A stretch of 64,000 bases of DNA, from NCBI GenBank assembly GCA_946401725.1, contig CAMIVE010000002.1, forward strand, positions 1 to 64,000, in the 5' to 3' direction. The notes beneath the pieces are model-generated. The model did not search any database. It had not been told where the DNA came from and worked only from the letters and a program-made list of their open reading frames with translations. This DNA comes from an uncultured Bacteroidales bacterium (GTDB lineage Bacteria; Bacteroidota; Bacteroidia; Bacteroidales; P3). The position numbers and the translations under genes are program-made. Shown one piece after another: positions 34,889-44,670 of the stretch (positions are counted from its first letter, which is position 1; every line of letters starts with the position of its first letter).

Positions 34889-35863
34889 ATGGAAAAACAA
34901 ACGGACAAAGGACTACGTCACCATTTAAGACAATCGCGTGCATTCTTGTTTACACTGATTGTCATTGCTTTACTATGGCTTATGTCCAACATGTCCGAAT
35001 TAAGGAGCTACCGCGAATACTACGCGGTCCGCTTCACCGGATTCGACACCGTCCGTCTGGCCACCACCTATGTCGACTCGGTCATTGCAATCGATGTCAC
35101 CAGCAACGGATTCCGGGCGCTTCATCGCAGCCTCTCCCCCAAGAGAACGCTGCGTTTCAGTGTCCCTTCCAACCTCTCTATCTCCGACAGCCATTCTGTT
35201 GCGGTATCGGTCAACACCAACGAGATTGTCGACCTGATCGCAGGACAGTTGGACATGCGGGGAGTCACTTCCATCACGCCGGTACAACCCACGCTCTCCC
35301 TCCGCCTGGCATTGCGCCAAAGGAAAGCCTTTGTACCGGACATCAGCAAGGTCAGTTTCCGATTCCAGGACATGTACGGCCTTTCCGGCCAGCCGGTTGT
35401 GTCTCCCGACACAGTCTGGCTTTACGGCAGCCAGGCGTCGCTCGACAAAATCGACTCCCTCTACGCTGCTCCCCAGACCATCGAACCTGTCAGCCGTAGC
35501 GACAGCTACCAGGTTCAACTGGAACCGGTCTGGCGCAAATACCCCGACCTGCGGGTCTCCACGCCTCAAGTATCGGTCTATCTCCCCGTCGATATCTTCG
35601 TCGAAAAAACCGTTTCCGTACCACTCTCTTTTACCTCTCCCATGGATGTCAAGCGCATCCATCTCTACCCGACACAAGTCAACGTGCAGTTCAGCGTCCC
35701 CATCTCTGAATACACCACCTACGGTCCCGACGACTTCGCTGTCTCTGTCAACATCAACAACGACTCCGGAGCTTTTCTTCACCCTGTAGTCAACCGGTTC
35801 CCTTCACTTGTTCGTGTCCAATCGGTCTCCCCCTCCGAAGTGCAATACATCGTCATCAAATGA
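34889..35863 (+). CDS. YbbR-like domain protein (CdaR-related)
   Basis: Membrane-anchored protein of 324 residues. One N-terminal membrane helix (FLFTLIVIALLWLMSNMS, about 19-36) is followed by extracytoplasmic beta-rich YbbR-type repeats. The last repeat contains VEKTVSVPLSFTSP near 245-258. In Firmicutes YbbR/CdaR regulates the diadenylate cyclase CdaA. In Bacteroidota it sits between yajC and coaE, as here, and its partner is less clear. The stop overlaps the coaE start (ATGA, 35860-35863). Confidence 0.82.
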   Translation: MEKQTDKGLRHHLRQSRAFLFTLIVIALLWLMSNMSELRSYREYYAVRFTGFDTVRLATTYVDSVIAIDVTSNGFRALHRSLSPKRTLRFSVPSNLSISDSHSVAVSVNTNEIVDLIAGQLDMRGVTSITPVQPTLSLRLALRQRKAFVPDISKVSFRFQDMYGLSGQPVVSPDTVWLYGSQASLDKIDSLYAAPQTIEPVSRSDSYQVQLEPVWRKYPDLRVSTPQVSVYLPVDIFVEKTVSVPLSFTSPMDVKRIHLYPTQVNVQFSVPISEYTTYGPDDFAVSVNINNDSGAFLHPVVNRFPSLVRVQSVSPSEVQYIVIK

Positions 35864-36444
35864 AACTCGTAGGTCTCACCGGAGGTATTGGCTGTGGTAA
35901 AACCACCGTGCTGAAAGCGTTTCAATCGCTCGGCGTACCCTGTTTCGTCGCCGACCAACAGGCTGCTGACTACTACAACGATCCGTCATTTGTCGACGCT
36001 GTCGCATCCTTCCTCGGTTCTGACATCCGCCTTCCCGACGGCTCCGTCGACAAACAGCGCATTGCCTCCATCGTCTTCTCCGACCCTCAGGCGCTGCAAC
36101 GCCTCAACAGCATCATCCACCCGCGCGTCATGGACGACTTCCGCCGTTGGGCGGCCAAGCAAGAGGCGCCTTACGTCATCCTCGAATCCGCCATCCTCTA
36201 CGAATACGGACTCGACAAACAGATGGATTGCATCATCGCTGTCTATGTGGAAAAAGAGGAGCGGATGCGGCGACTGCTACTCCGCGACCAAACCTCACGC
36301 GAAGCACTCGAAGCCCGTATGCGCAACCAACTCTCCGCCGAAGAGAAGATGGATCGCGCCGACTACGTCATCCTCAACTACGAAGGCAACCCCCGCCGTC
36401 GTCAGGTGGAGACCGTCGACCGGAAACTGAGAAACGGTCTTTAA
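35860..36444 (+). CDS. coaE: Dephospho-CoA kinase
   Basis: Last step of coenzyme A synthesis: phosphorylates the 3'-OH of dephospho-CoA. 194 residues, normal. The P-loop is GLTGGIGCGKTT (residues 5-16). The acceptor-side LNSIIHPRVM is near 81-90 and the lid motif LLLRDQTSREALEARMRNQ near 143-161. The start ATG overlaps the ybbR stop by 4 bp. It is the last gene of the leuS-coaE run; a hairpin (36526-36555) follows within a repeat-like spacer. Confidence 0.95.
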   Translation: MKLVGLTGGIGCGKTTVLKAFQSLGVPCFVADQQAADYYNDPSFVDAVASFLGSDIRLPDGSVDKQRIASIVFSDPQALQRLNSIIHPRVMDDFRRWAAKQEAPYVILESAILYEYGLDKQMDCIIAVYVEKEERMRRLLLRDQTSREALEARMRNQLSAEEKMDRADYVILNYEGNPRRRQVETVDRKLRNGL

Positions 36445-36525
36445 CCTATATTTTCGACAAGCTCCATATGTTTAGTAATGAAAAAAACATGTAACGATAA
36501 TGTGCCGAAGGTACATAATTTCAAT

Positions 36526-36555
36526 AACCCCAGACTGCACTTCGTTTGTCTGGGG
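36526..36555. terminator. Stem-loop after coaE
   Basis: Perfect 9-bp stem ACCCCAGAC / GTCTGGGGT with a 12-base loop. There is no T-run right after it (ACAAAAAAC), so it may be part of an interspersed repeat rather than a classical terminator. It is followed by a second, weaker fold around CGTCTCGGAGAG (36579-36590). Confidence 0.5.
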
Positions 36556-36663
36556 TACAAAAAACAACGACATATATGCGTCTCGGAGAGATACGACCTC
36601 GAGTAATCATCGTATTACCTGATTTTTTTACTATCACTTAAAACAATTAAATCCTAAATAATC

Positions 36664-38967
36664 ATGTACCGAATCCTGAAAAAAGAATTGCTCACCCCCG
36701 CAACCGTCCTCATGGACATCGAGGCTCCCTGGATCGCCGAAAGCGGCCATCCCGGACAGTTCCTTATCGTTATACCCGACGCCTGCGGAGAACGTATCCC
36801 GCTTACCATCTGCGATATCGACCATCAACTCGACATCGTCACTATCGTATTCCAGATCGTAGGCGACTCCACACGCAAACTCGCTGACATGAAGCAGGGT
36901 GAGAGTCTTTTCACCATCGTCGGACCGCTCGGCCGTCCTGCCGAAGTCATCAAACTGTTCGAGCAAAAACCTGAACTGCGCATTCTCTTCGTCGCCGGCG
37001 GTGTCGGTACTGCCCCTGTCTATCCGCAAGCCAAGTGGGCCTTCCGCTTCGGACTGAACTGCGATATCGTCATGGGCGCCAAAAGCAAGGATTTTATCTT
37101 CTTTGAAGACCGGATGCGCAGCGTCTGCAACAACCTCTACGTAGTGACCGACGACGGAAGCTACGGTGAGAAAGGGCTGGTCACCGACAAAATCAAGCAG
37201 CTGATCGAAAGTGGCGAACACTACGACTGCTGCGTCGCCATCGGTCCGCTCCCGATGATGAAGTTCGTCTCTCTGCTCACTAAGCAGTACGGTCTACACA
37301 CCATCGTCTCGCTCAACTCGATGATGGTCGACGGCACCGGCATGTGCGGCGCCTGCCGCGTCACCGTGGGCAACGAGGTCAAGTTCACCTGCGTCGACGG
37401 ACCGGAATTCGACGGTCACCTGGTCAACTTCGACGAAGCCATGAGCCGGCTCGCTCGTCCCGACGCCCGCAAATACCGTATCGCCACCAGCGATTCCAAG
37501 CATCACTGCAACCTCGCCGACACTGTCGACGACGCCCTTCAGGCTGCGCAGTCGGAACCGCCCGCGGAGAAGAAACGGCAAAAGCCCGCCGAACAAGACC
37601 CGCTCGAACGTATCCACAACTTCAACGAGGTCAGTTACGGCTTCACCGAAGAGCAGGCGGTCGCCGAAGCCTCCCGCTGTCTCAACTGCAAACGGCCACT
37701 GTGTGTCTCCCAGTGCCCCGTTTCCATCAATATTCCGGAGTTCATCGCCGCCGTCAAGCAGCGCGATTTCAAACTCGCCGGTCAGGTCATCGCCCGCGAC
37801 TCCGCCCTTCCTGCCGTCTGCGGACGTGTCTGTCCGCAGGAGACGCAGTGCGAAGGGGCCTGCGTCCTCGGTCGCAAAGGGGAACCCATTGCCATCGGTG
37901 CACTCGAACGCTTCGTCGCCGACTGGAACCGCGAACACCTCCCCGCACAACAAGACGCCGAACGCAACGACGAGACGGAATCCAACATCCAGGGGGACGT
38001 CAAGAAGGTGGCCGTCATCGGTAGCGGCCCCTCGGGTCTCACCTGCGCCGGCGACCTCGCCAAAGCGGGGTTCGATGTCACCGTCTTCGAGGCGCTCCAC
38101 CACCCGGGCGGCGTGCTGGTCTACGGCATCCCTGAATTCCGTCTGCCCAAACACAAAGTGGTGGCTCCTGAAATCGAGAACCTCAAACGTCTCGGGGTCA
38201 AGATTTTCACCAATGTCATCGTCGGGAAGTCGGTCACCGTCGACGACCTCTTCGAAAAGCATGGCTTCAGCGCCGTCTATATCGCTTCCGGCGCCGGACT
38301 GCCCAAATTCATGAACATCCCCGGCGAAACGCTGGTCGGCGTACTCTCCGCCAACGAACTCCTTACCCGTACCAACCTCATGCACGGCTACGACGAGAAC
38401 TACGCCACACCTATCGTCCTCGGACGTAAGGTGGCGGTCGTCGGTGGCGGCAACGTGGCGATGGACGCCGCCCGCACGGCCCGCCGGCTGGGTTGCGAGG
38501 TCACCGTCATCTACCGGCGCGGCGAGGAGGACATGCCCGCCCGCAAAGAGGAGGTGCACCACGCCATGCAGGAAGGCATCCAGTTCAGCTTCCAGACCAA
38601 TCCCGTCGAGGTGCTCAACGACGGCAACGGCAACGTGGCCGGCGTCCGGCTGGTTCGTATGGCTATGGGCGAGCCTGATGCCAGCGGTCGTCGCAAATTC
38701 TCGGTCATCCCCGGTAGCGAATTCGACCTCCCGCTCGACAACCTCATCATCGCTCTCGGCACCAGCCCCAACCCGCTCATCAAGAGCACCACTCCGGGAC
38801 TCGACACCGAGACCTGGGGCGGCATCAAGACCGACGACAACGGACTCACCTCGCGTCACTTCGTCTACGCCGGCGGCGATGCCGTCAGCGGTGCAGCCAC
38901 CGTCATCCTCGCCATGGGTGCCGGCCGCACTGCCGCGAAGGCCATCATCGAACAGCTGCAGAAATAA
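36664..38967 (+). CDS. NfnAB-type fusion: ferredoxin:NADP+ oxidoreductase / GltD-like
   Basis: Flavin and iron-sulfur enzyme of 767 residues that joins two subunits usually encoded apart. Residues 1-275 are the NfnA/SudB/PyrK-like half with FAD and NAD sites (FVAGGVGTAPVYPQAKWA near 115-132) and a 2Fe-2S loop (MCGACRVTVGNEVKFTC, about 226-242). Residues 320-767 are the NfnB/GltD-like half: 4Fe-4S cysteines in CLNCKRPLCVSQCPV and CGRVCPQETQCEGAC, FAD site VIGSGPSGLTCAGDLA near 451-466, NADPH site VVGGGNVAMDAARTARRLG near 592-610. Databases often name such fusions dihydroorotate dehydrogenase B/glutamate synthase; electron bifurcation between NADH, NADPH and ferredoxin is the likelier role, inferred from NfnAB. 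Confidence 0.9.
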   Translation: MYRILKKELLTPATVLMDIEAPWIAESGHPGQFLIVIPDACGERIPLTICDIDHQLDIVTIVFQIVGDSTRKLADMKQGESLFTIVGPLGRPAEVIKLFEQKPELRILFVAGGVGTAPVYPQAKWAFRFGLNCDIVMGAKSKDFIFFEDRMRSVCNNLYVVTDDGSYGEKGLVTDKIKQLIESGEHYDCCVAIGPLPMMKFVSLLTKQYGLHTIVSLNSMMVDGTGMCGACRVTVGNEVKFTCVDGPEFDGHLVNFDEAMSRLARPDARKYRIATSDSKHHCNLADTVDDALQAAQSEPPAEKKRQKPAEQDPLERIHNFNEVSYGFTEEQAVAEASRCLNCKRPLCVSQCPVSINIPEFIAAVKQRDFKLAGQVIARDSALPAVCGRVCPQETQCEGACVLGRKGEPIAIGALERFVADWNREHLPAQQDAERNDETESNIQGDVKKVAVIGSGPSGLTCAGDLAKAGFDVTVFEALHHPGGVLVYGIPEFRLPKHKVVAPEIENLKRLGVKIFTNVIVGKSVTVDDLFEKHGFSAVYIASGAGLPKFMNIPGETLVGVLSANELLTRTNLMHGYDENYATPIVLGRKVAVVGGGNVAMDAARTARRLGCEVTVIYRRGEEDMPARKEEVHHAMQEGIQFSFQTNPVEVLNDGNGNVAGVRLVRMAMGEPDASGRRKFSVIPGSEFDLPLDNLIIALGTSPNPLIKSTTPGLDTETWGGIKTDDNGLTSRHFVYAGGDAVSGAATVILAMGAGRTAAKAIIEQLQK

Positions 38968-38991
38968 ACAGCAGAAACCGATAAAAACAAA

Positions 38992-39019
38992 ACAGCCCGA
39001 TGTCTGCACATCGGGCTGT
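38992..39019. terminator. Bidirectional terminator, NfnAB fusion / lepB
   Basis: Perfect 12-bp stem ACAGCCCGATGT / ACATCGGGCTGT with loop CTGC, then CTCTTTTTCTG. A-rich on the left, T-rich on the right, so it serves both converging genes. Confidence 0.9.
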
Positions 39020-39031
39020 CTCTTTTTCTGT

Positions 39032-40864
39032 TTACAGCTTCCGCCGGAAAATGCGTCCCCAGCGGATCTTGCGGCTGTCCTTGTCTTTCGAGAAGACGAT
39101 CATGCTGGCGCGACCCACAATGTGGTCCTCGGGAACAAAGCCCCAGTAGCGGCTGTCGGCGCTGTTGTGGCGGTTGTCGCCCATCATCCAGTAGTAGTTC
39201 ATCTTGAAAGTATAGTTCTTGGCTTCTTTTCCGTTGATCAGTATCTTCCCGTCGCGGACCTCCAGGCGGTTGCCTTCAAACACCTCGATGACGCGCTGGT
39301 ACAACGGCAGGTTCTGCGTCGTCAGCTCCACCGTGGCTCCCTTGGCGGGAATGGTCAGCGGACCGAAGTTGTCCACCGTCCAGTCATAGCCGTCGGCATG
39401 GGGGAACAGATCTCTCCCCGAGCTTCCTTTCATCGCCGACAGAGGCAGCACCTCCGCCACCTCGCTGTTCGATTGTAGGCGGGCCGCCATCTCACGGGTC
39501 ATCGGTACGGTATAGTATTGTCCCATCAACTCGGTCGACGCCTGCGAAACGCCAGCCGACTGCAGCTCCTGCGTCATCTGCGCAAAAGCCTGCTCCGCCG
39601 CTTTCATACGCTGGCCGTATCGCACCATGTCGATCGGTTCAAATGTTGGATCCACGTAATTGGGCGTCACACGCACCAGCCGCACGCTGTCGCGCACATA
39701 GTCCATCGGCTCCACCACCACATCGGGTCGGTAGCGGTTGGCTATCGCCAGCTGCGGCTCCGTCAGGAAGAGATAGCCCATAATGCCTATCGACTGGTTG
39801 CAGTCTTCGTCCGAGACACCTAGCTCCGACAGCAGCTTCATGTCTTTCTGCAGCTTCGCCATCTCCAGGTTGCCCTGCATCCCCATCTGGGTCATCATGC
39901 GTACATAGTCGCCCAGGCTCTCCTTCATCCGGATGGCGTAGGTGAACTGCAGGTCGGTGGGGTTCTCTATCGCTTTGCCGTCAATCAGCACCTGCTGGCT
40001 GCGTATCTCCAGCGTCTCTCCCGGCAGACCGATGCAGCGTTTGATGAAGTTCTCGCGCTTGTCCACCGGACGGACCACCACCTTGCCGAACACCTCGGGA
40101 TGGCTGAAGACAGCCTCCCTCCCCCATTCCCGCACCAGGTCGTGGTACGAGCGGTTGCTCTGGAAAGCGGTACATACCGTGTCGCCGTCAGGGTAGTTGA
40201 ACACGGTGGCGTCGTAGCGCTCCACACCGCGCAGCCCCGGGAAACGGTGATAGGGCAGCTTGAGCCATTTCAGATACGATTCTACCTGCCCGTTGGTAAA
40301 GGGTAGCACATTGTGCACCAACGGGAACGACAGCGGCGTCATCGCCGCACGGGGACCGTAGCTGATCTTGCTGACCATCAGGTAGTCTCCCACCATCAAC
40401 GACTTCTCCATCGACGACGAGGGGATGTTATACAGCTCAAATACATTGCCTCTGATGATGACCGCCGCAACCAGCGCAAAGACGATGGCATCCAGCCATT
40501 CCCGCCATTGCGACTGCTTCACCTTCGGCATCGTCTCCGGATCCTGGTACTCCAGCTGGCTCAATCCCAGATAGGGCAGATAGGCAAACGGCACCAGCAC
40601 CGCCAGAGTCTGCTCCCAGAATCCGTTGCGGCCAAACACCTTGGCCGTCTCCACCACCAACAGCAGGAAGGTGAAGATATTGATCGCCGGTATCAGGAAA
40701 TAGATATACCATTTCCAGTTCTTGCCGCACACCTTGATCCACACCACAATGTTGTATATCGGTACCAAGGCCTTCCAGGGGGCGACACCGGCCTTCTTGA
40801 ACACAAACCACAGGCCCACAAATGGACCAATCAGATAAATTAGCGCAAATAAATTGTATAGCAT
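39032..40864 (-). CDS. lepB: Signal peptidase I (long form)
   Basis: Cleaves signal peptides at the outer face of the inner membrane. 610 residues, far longer than E. coli LepB (324). The first 115 residues form a multi-helix membrane region resembling DUF5684 ([21 protein letters not shown]). The catalytic Ser is in [12 protein letters not shown] near 146-157 and the catalytic Lys in [14 protein letters not shown] near 272-285. An insertion of some 200 residues with a helical, Met- and Gln-rich part (about 310-450) separates these from the closing motif [19 protein letters not shown] near 561-579. All catalytic boxes are intact. The upstream glycosyltransferase gene ends 36 bp before the start. 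Confidence 0.92.
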   Translation of the reverse strand: MLYNLFALIYLIGPFVGLWFVFKKAGVAPWKALVPIYNIVVWIKVCGKNWKWYIYFLIPAINIFTFLLLVVETAKVFGRNGFWEQTLAVLVPFAYLPYLGLSQLEYQDPETMPKVKQSQWREWLDAIVFALVAAVIIRGNVFELYNIPSSSMEKSLMVGDYLMVSKISYGPRAAMTPLSFPLVHNVLPFTNGQVESYLKWLKLPYHRFPGLRGVERYDATVFNYPDGDTVCTAFQSNRSYHDLVREWGREAVFSHPEVFGKVVVRPVDKRENFIKRCIGLPGETLEIRSQQVLIDGKAIENPTDLQFTYAIRMKESLGDYVRMMTQMGMQGNLEMAKLQKDMKLLSELGVSDEDCNQSIGIMGYLFLTEPQLAIANRYRPDVVVEPMDYVRDSVRLVRVTPNYVDPTFEPIDMVRYGQRMKAAEQAFAQMTQELQSAGVSQASTELMGQYYTVPMTREMAARLQSNSEVAEVLPLSAMKGSSGRDLFPHADGYDWTVDNFGPLTIPAKGATVELTTQNLPLYQRVIEVFEGNRLEVRDGKILINGKEAKNYTFKMNYYWMMGDNRHNSADSRYWGFVPEDHIVGRASMIVFSKDKDSRKIRWGRIFRRKL

Positions 40865-40900
40865 TATTTTATTTTGTTGATAAGTTCCTAAACGATATTA

Positions 40901-42115
40901 TCATCGAATTATTGTCTCCACCCCTTGCAAAAGCACCTTTTTGTCATGCTCCCAGCTGAGCTCCGCCGCCGCCTTTGCAAACAGCGCTTGCTTCTCCGCC
41001 GGCGGCATCGCCGCCCAGTATTCCAGCGCCTCTTCGATCCTCCGCGCCAGCGCCTGCGGGTCGGGCGCCTGCGATTTCCCCGTGGACGCGTCAAAGGGCA
41101 CCGGCGCCACCAACGTGCCGATTCCATAGGCTGTCACCACGCGGTGTATCTCCGGGAAATCGGTCGCCAGCACAGGTACGCCGGCCTGCACAAAGTCGGC
41201 TATCCGGTTGGGAAATGCATAGTAGTAGTTCAGTCCGCGGTTCTCCAGCAGCGACAGCCCCAAACACGCATGTCGGGTCAGTCCGTACAGCACCTCGGGC
41301 ACCACGCGGCCCAGGAAGGTGACGCGCTCCCGCAGGTCGGCCCGCTCTGCCTCCCGTTTCAGCCGCTCGTATTCGTCGCCCACTCCGGCCACAACCAGAT
41401 GGCAGTCGTCCAGATAGGGCATTGCCTCCATCACCCACTCTATTCCGCGCCCCACATTCACGGCTCCCTGGTACAACAGCAGCCGCTTGCCGTCGGGCAA
41501 CCGTTCCAGCAGCGCCTCCGACTGGATCCTGTCGGCCTCCTCCTGCCGCTTGCGCACCATCGGCACATTCCGCACCACGCCCATCGTCAGACCGTAGCGC
41601 TCTCTGTATATCTCCGCTATCGACTCGCACACCGTCACCGCCGCGGTCCGCTTCCGCTGGGCCATCCGGGGAAACAGGCGCTTCTCTATGCCGGTCCAGA
41701 ACCGCTTCACCCGCGGGCGGCCCACCAGTTCGGGGACCTCGGGAAACAGCTCGTGGGCGTCGAAAAACAACGGCTTCCTGCGCAACACCGCCGCCCAGTA
41801 GTTCGCTGGCAGCGTGTCGGTGTCGTTCGCATAGAACAGGTCGGCCTTCATGAAAAGCAGCCGCAGGAACAGACGCATATTGTACTCCGCATAGAAGAAC
41901 ACCTTCTTGCGGAACAGCAGCCGCATCCGCACCGTCTCGTAGCTACGCTCCACCGCGCCGCTCTCCCGCAGCCGCCGGCCCACCAGCGTCACGCGGTAAC
42001 CGGCCTCCTGCAGCGCACTGCAGCTGCGGTGCACCCGCTGGTCGGTCACCAGGTCGTTGGTCACCGTCACCACAATGCGCTTCCGCTGCCCGTCTGTCGT
42101 CTCTTTCGTTTTCAT
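40901..42115 (-). CDS. Glycosyltransferase (GT4/GT-B type)
   Basis: Predicted GT-B sugar transferase of 404 residues. The N-terminal domain begins after 12 charged residues with RIVVTVTNDLVTDQRVHRSC and LQEAGYRVTLVGRR, typical of GT4. The nucleotide-sugar half shows LLYQGAVNVGRGIEWVMEAM near 214-233, HLVVAGVGDEYERLK near 240-254, VTFLGRV near 269, and NRIADFVQAGVPVLATDFPE near 305-324 with the C-terminal donor site. Start ATG complements 42113-42115. It precedes lepB by 36 bp and is probably co-transcribed with it. Sugar and acceptor are unknown. Confidence 0.88.
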   Translation of the reverse strand: MKTKETTDGQRKRIVVTVTNDLVTDQRVHRSCSALQEAGYRVTLVGRRLRESGAVERSYETVRMRLLFRKKVFFYAEYNMRLFLRLLFMKADLFYANDTDTLPANYWAAVLRRKPLFFDAHELFPEVPELVGRPRVKRFWTGIEKRLFPRMAQRKRTAAVTVCESIAEIYRERYGLTMGVVRNVPMVRKRQEEADRIQSEALLERLPDGKRLLLYQGAVNVGRGIEWVMEAMPYLDDCHLVVAGVGDEYERLKREAERADLRERVTFLGRVVPEVLYGLTRHACLGLSLLENRGLNYYYAFPNRIADFVQAGVPVLATDFPEIHRVVTAYGIGTLVAPVPFDASTGKSQAPDPQALARRIEEALEYWAAMPPAEKQALFAKAAAELSWEHDKKVLLQGVETIIR

Positions 42116-42197
42116 CTCCCCTCTAACGGCACACCCCCGAAATTATTGCCCCACGTCGCTCTTTCGGTGCAATTCCGCATCTCCTTTGCAACTTTTT

Positions 42198-42229
42198 TTT
42201 GCAGGTTTCGGAAAAGTTGTTACCTTTGC
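42198..42229 (+). promoter_or_regulatory. Bacteroidota promoter for topA
   Basis: TTTG at 42198-42201, 19-bp spacer, TACCTTTGC at 42221-42229: an exact consensus match. The topA ATG is 89 bp downstream. Confidence 0.75.
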
Positions 42230-42318
42230 ATCTCCGACAGTCTCCCTCTCTTGGGAACCTTTTTTGTTGGATTTGAAAGAAATAAACAATTTATTATATA
42301 ATATAGATACATATATAT

Positions 42319-44649
42319 ATGAAGAACCTTGTCATTGTTGAGTCTCCAGCCAAAGCGAAGACAATCGAGAAATTCCTTGGGAAAGACTACGAAGTCATGT
42401 CAAGCTACGGACACATCCGCGACCTCGCCAAGAAGGAAATGAGCATCGATGTGGACAACAACTACGAACCCGAATACCAGATCTCCGAAGAGAAAACCAA
42501 ACTCGTCGCCGACCTCAAGAAAGCGGCTAAAAGCGCCGACCTCGTCTGGCTCGCCTCCGATGAGGACCGCGAAGGGGAAGCCATCGCCTGGCACCTCCGC
42601 GAAACACTCAACCTCCAGCCGGAGAAAACCAAGCGCATCGTCTTCAACGAAATCACCAAGAACGCCATCCTCCACGCCATCGAGAACCCGCGCGACATCG
42701 ACATGAACCTCGTCGACGCCCAGCAGGCACGCCGCGTGCTCGACCGCCTCGTCGGCTACGAGATCAGCCCCATCCTCTGGGCTAAGATCAAACCGGCCCT
42801 CAGCGCCGGACGCGTCCAGAGCGTCGCCGTACGCCTCATCGTCGAACGCGAGAACGAAATCCGCGACTTCCAGTCCCAGAGCTACTTCCGCCTCACGGCC
42901 ACCTTCCACACCTCCGACAACCGCAAACTCCTCGCCGAACTCTCGCGCCGCTTCGATACGGAAGAGGAAGCGCAGCAGTTCCTCGAGTCCATCGCCGATT
43001 CCCAGTTCACCGTCGACAAGGTCGAAACCAAGCCGGCCCGTCGCAGCCCCGCGCCTCCCTTCACCACCTCCACCCTCCAGCAGGAGGCCAGCCGCAAACT
43101 GGGCTACTCCGTCGCACGCACCATGCAGATCGCTCAGCAGCTCTACGAGTCGGGATTCATCACCTACATGCGTACCGACTCCACCAACCTCAGCGAACTC
43201 GCTCTCGATATGGCCCGCAAGCAGATCGGCGCCATGTACGGCGACAAGTACATCAAGACCCGCCGCTACCACACCAAGATCAAGGGGGCTCAGGAAGCCC
43301 ACGAGGCCATCCGCCCCACCGATCTCCACCATACCGAAATCAACGCCGACGCCGCCCAGCGCCGTCTCTACGAGCTCATCTGGAAACGCACCATCGCCTC
43401 CCAGATGGCCGATGCCGAACTCGAGAAAACAACCATCGACATCGAAATCAGCAACCATAAGGACCGCTTCTCCTGCGCCGGCGAACAGGTGCTCTTCGAC
43501 GGCTTCCTCAAAGTCTACTTCGAGTCCACCGACGACGAGATCGAGGAAAGCCCCAACCACCAGCTGCCGCCCGTCAAAAACGGCATGAGCCTCTCCCTCG
43601 AAGTCGCTGAAGCCACCCAGCACTACACCCAGCACCCCCCGCGCTACACCGAAGCCTCCCTCGTCAAGAAACTCGAAGAACTCGGCATCGGCCGCCCCTC
43701 CACCTACGCTCCCACCATCTCCACCATCCTCAAACGCGAATACGTCATCAAGGAAGACCGCGGTCCGCAGGACTTCGACATCACCACCCTCTCCCTCGTC
43801 CCCGGCTCCCCCGTCGCCCGCAGCCGCAAGATCGAACACCTCGGCGCCGAGAAGGGCAAGCTCTTCCCCACCGACATCGGAACCATCGTCAACCAGTTCC
43901 TCATGGAGCACTTCAACGAGATCATGGACTACAACTTCACCGCCAAAGTCGAAAAGGACTTCGACGATGTCGCCAACGGCACCCAAGCCTGGCGCAACGT
44001 CATAGGCCAGTTCTACGTCCCCTTCCATCGCAATGTCAAGCAGACCCAGAGCCACTCCAAACGCACCTCCGGCGAACGCCTCCTCGGCACCGACCCCGCC
44101 ACCGGCAAGAATGTCTACGCCAAGATCGGCCGCTACGGAACGCTCATCCAGATCGGCGACACCAACGCCGACGAGAAACCCCGTTTCGCCTCCATGAAGA
44201 AAGGACAGAGCATCGAGAACATCACCCTCGACGAGGCCCTCGACCTCTTCTCCCTCCCGCGCACCATCGGCGACTTCGAAGGCACCGACGTCGTCGTCAG
44301 CATCGGCCGCTTCGGACCCTATGTCCGCCACAACGGTAAGTTCTACTCCCTCTCCAAGAACGACGACCCCTACACCATCACCCTCGACCGCGCCACCGAC
44401 ATCATCAAGACCAAACGCGAGCAGGCCGAAGAGAAAGAGCGCTTCAAGAGCCTCTACCCCCATGAAATCGGCGAATACGAGGGCGAGAAAGTGGTCTCCA
44501 ACATCGGCAAGTTCGGACCCTACCTCACCTACAAGTCCGAAAACTACCGCATGCCCAAGTCGGGTGTCGACCCCCTCACCATCTCCCTCGCCGACGCCGT
44601 CGCCATCATCCGCGAAATCCAGGAGAAGAAATCCAAGAAAAAGAAATAA
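42319..44649 (+). CDS. topA: DNA topoisomerase I
   Basis: Type IA enzyme that relaxes negative supercoils. 776 residues. The Toprim domain opens with VIVESPAKAKTIEKFLGKDY (residues 4-23) and holds LASDEDREGEAIAWHL near 77-92. The active-site Tyr is in GFITYMRTDSTNL near residue 284. Instead of C-terminal zinc fingers it ends in repeated Toprim-C modules (GRFGPYVRHNGKFYSL near 665-680 and KFGPYLTYKSENYRMP near 731-746) and a Lys-rich tail, a normal form in this phylum. It has its own strong promoter. The fimbrillin-like gene begins only 21 bp after its stop. Confidence 0.97.
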   Translation: MKNLVIVESPAKAKTIEKFLGKDYEVMSSYGHIRDLAKKEMSIDVDNNYEPEYQISEEKTKLVADLKKAAKSADLVWLASDEDREGEAIAWHLRETLNLQPEKTKRIVFNEITKNAILHAIENPRDIDMNLVDAQQARRVLDRLVGYEISPILWAKIKPALSAGRVQSVAVRLIVERENEIRDFQSQSYFRLTATFHTSDNRKLLAELSRRFDTEEEAQQFLESIADSQFTVDKVETKPARRSPAPPFTTSTLQQEASRKLGYSVARTMQIAQQLYESGFITYMRTDSTNLSELALDMARKQIGAMYGDKYIKTRRYHTKIKGAQEAHEAIRPTDLHHTEINADAAQRRLYELIWKRTIASQMADAELEKTTIDIEISNHKDRFSCAGEQVLFDGFLKVYFESTDDEIEESPNHQLPPVKNGMSLSLEVAEATQHYTQHPPRYTEASLVKKLEELGIGRPSTYAPTISTILKREYVIKEDRGPQDFDITTLSLVPGSPVARSRKIEHLGAEKGKLFPTDIGTIVNQFLMEHFNEIMDYNFTAKVEKDFDDVANGTQAWRNVIGQFYVPFHRNVKQTQSHSKRTSGERLLGTDPATGKNVYAKIGRYGTLIQIGDTNADEKPRFASMKKGQSIENITLDEALDLFSLPRTIGDFEGTDVVVSIGRFGPYVRHNGKFYSLSKNDDPYTITLDRATDIIKTKREQAEEKERFKSLYPHEIGEYEGEKVVSNIGKFGPYLTYKSENYRMPKSGVDPLTISLADAVAIIREIQEKKSKKKK

Positions 44650-44670
44650 CCCTTACGCTATTACCACCTT

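Noticed and set aside
37294..39009. 571-codon open frame on the minus strand
   Set aside because: Antisense shadow of the NfnAB fusion, which has full motifs on the plus strand.
42400..44463. 687-codon open frame on the minus strand
   Set aside because: Antisense shadow of topA; composition is Gly/Asp/Val/Phe-rich with no motif.
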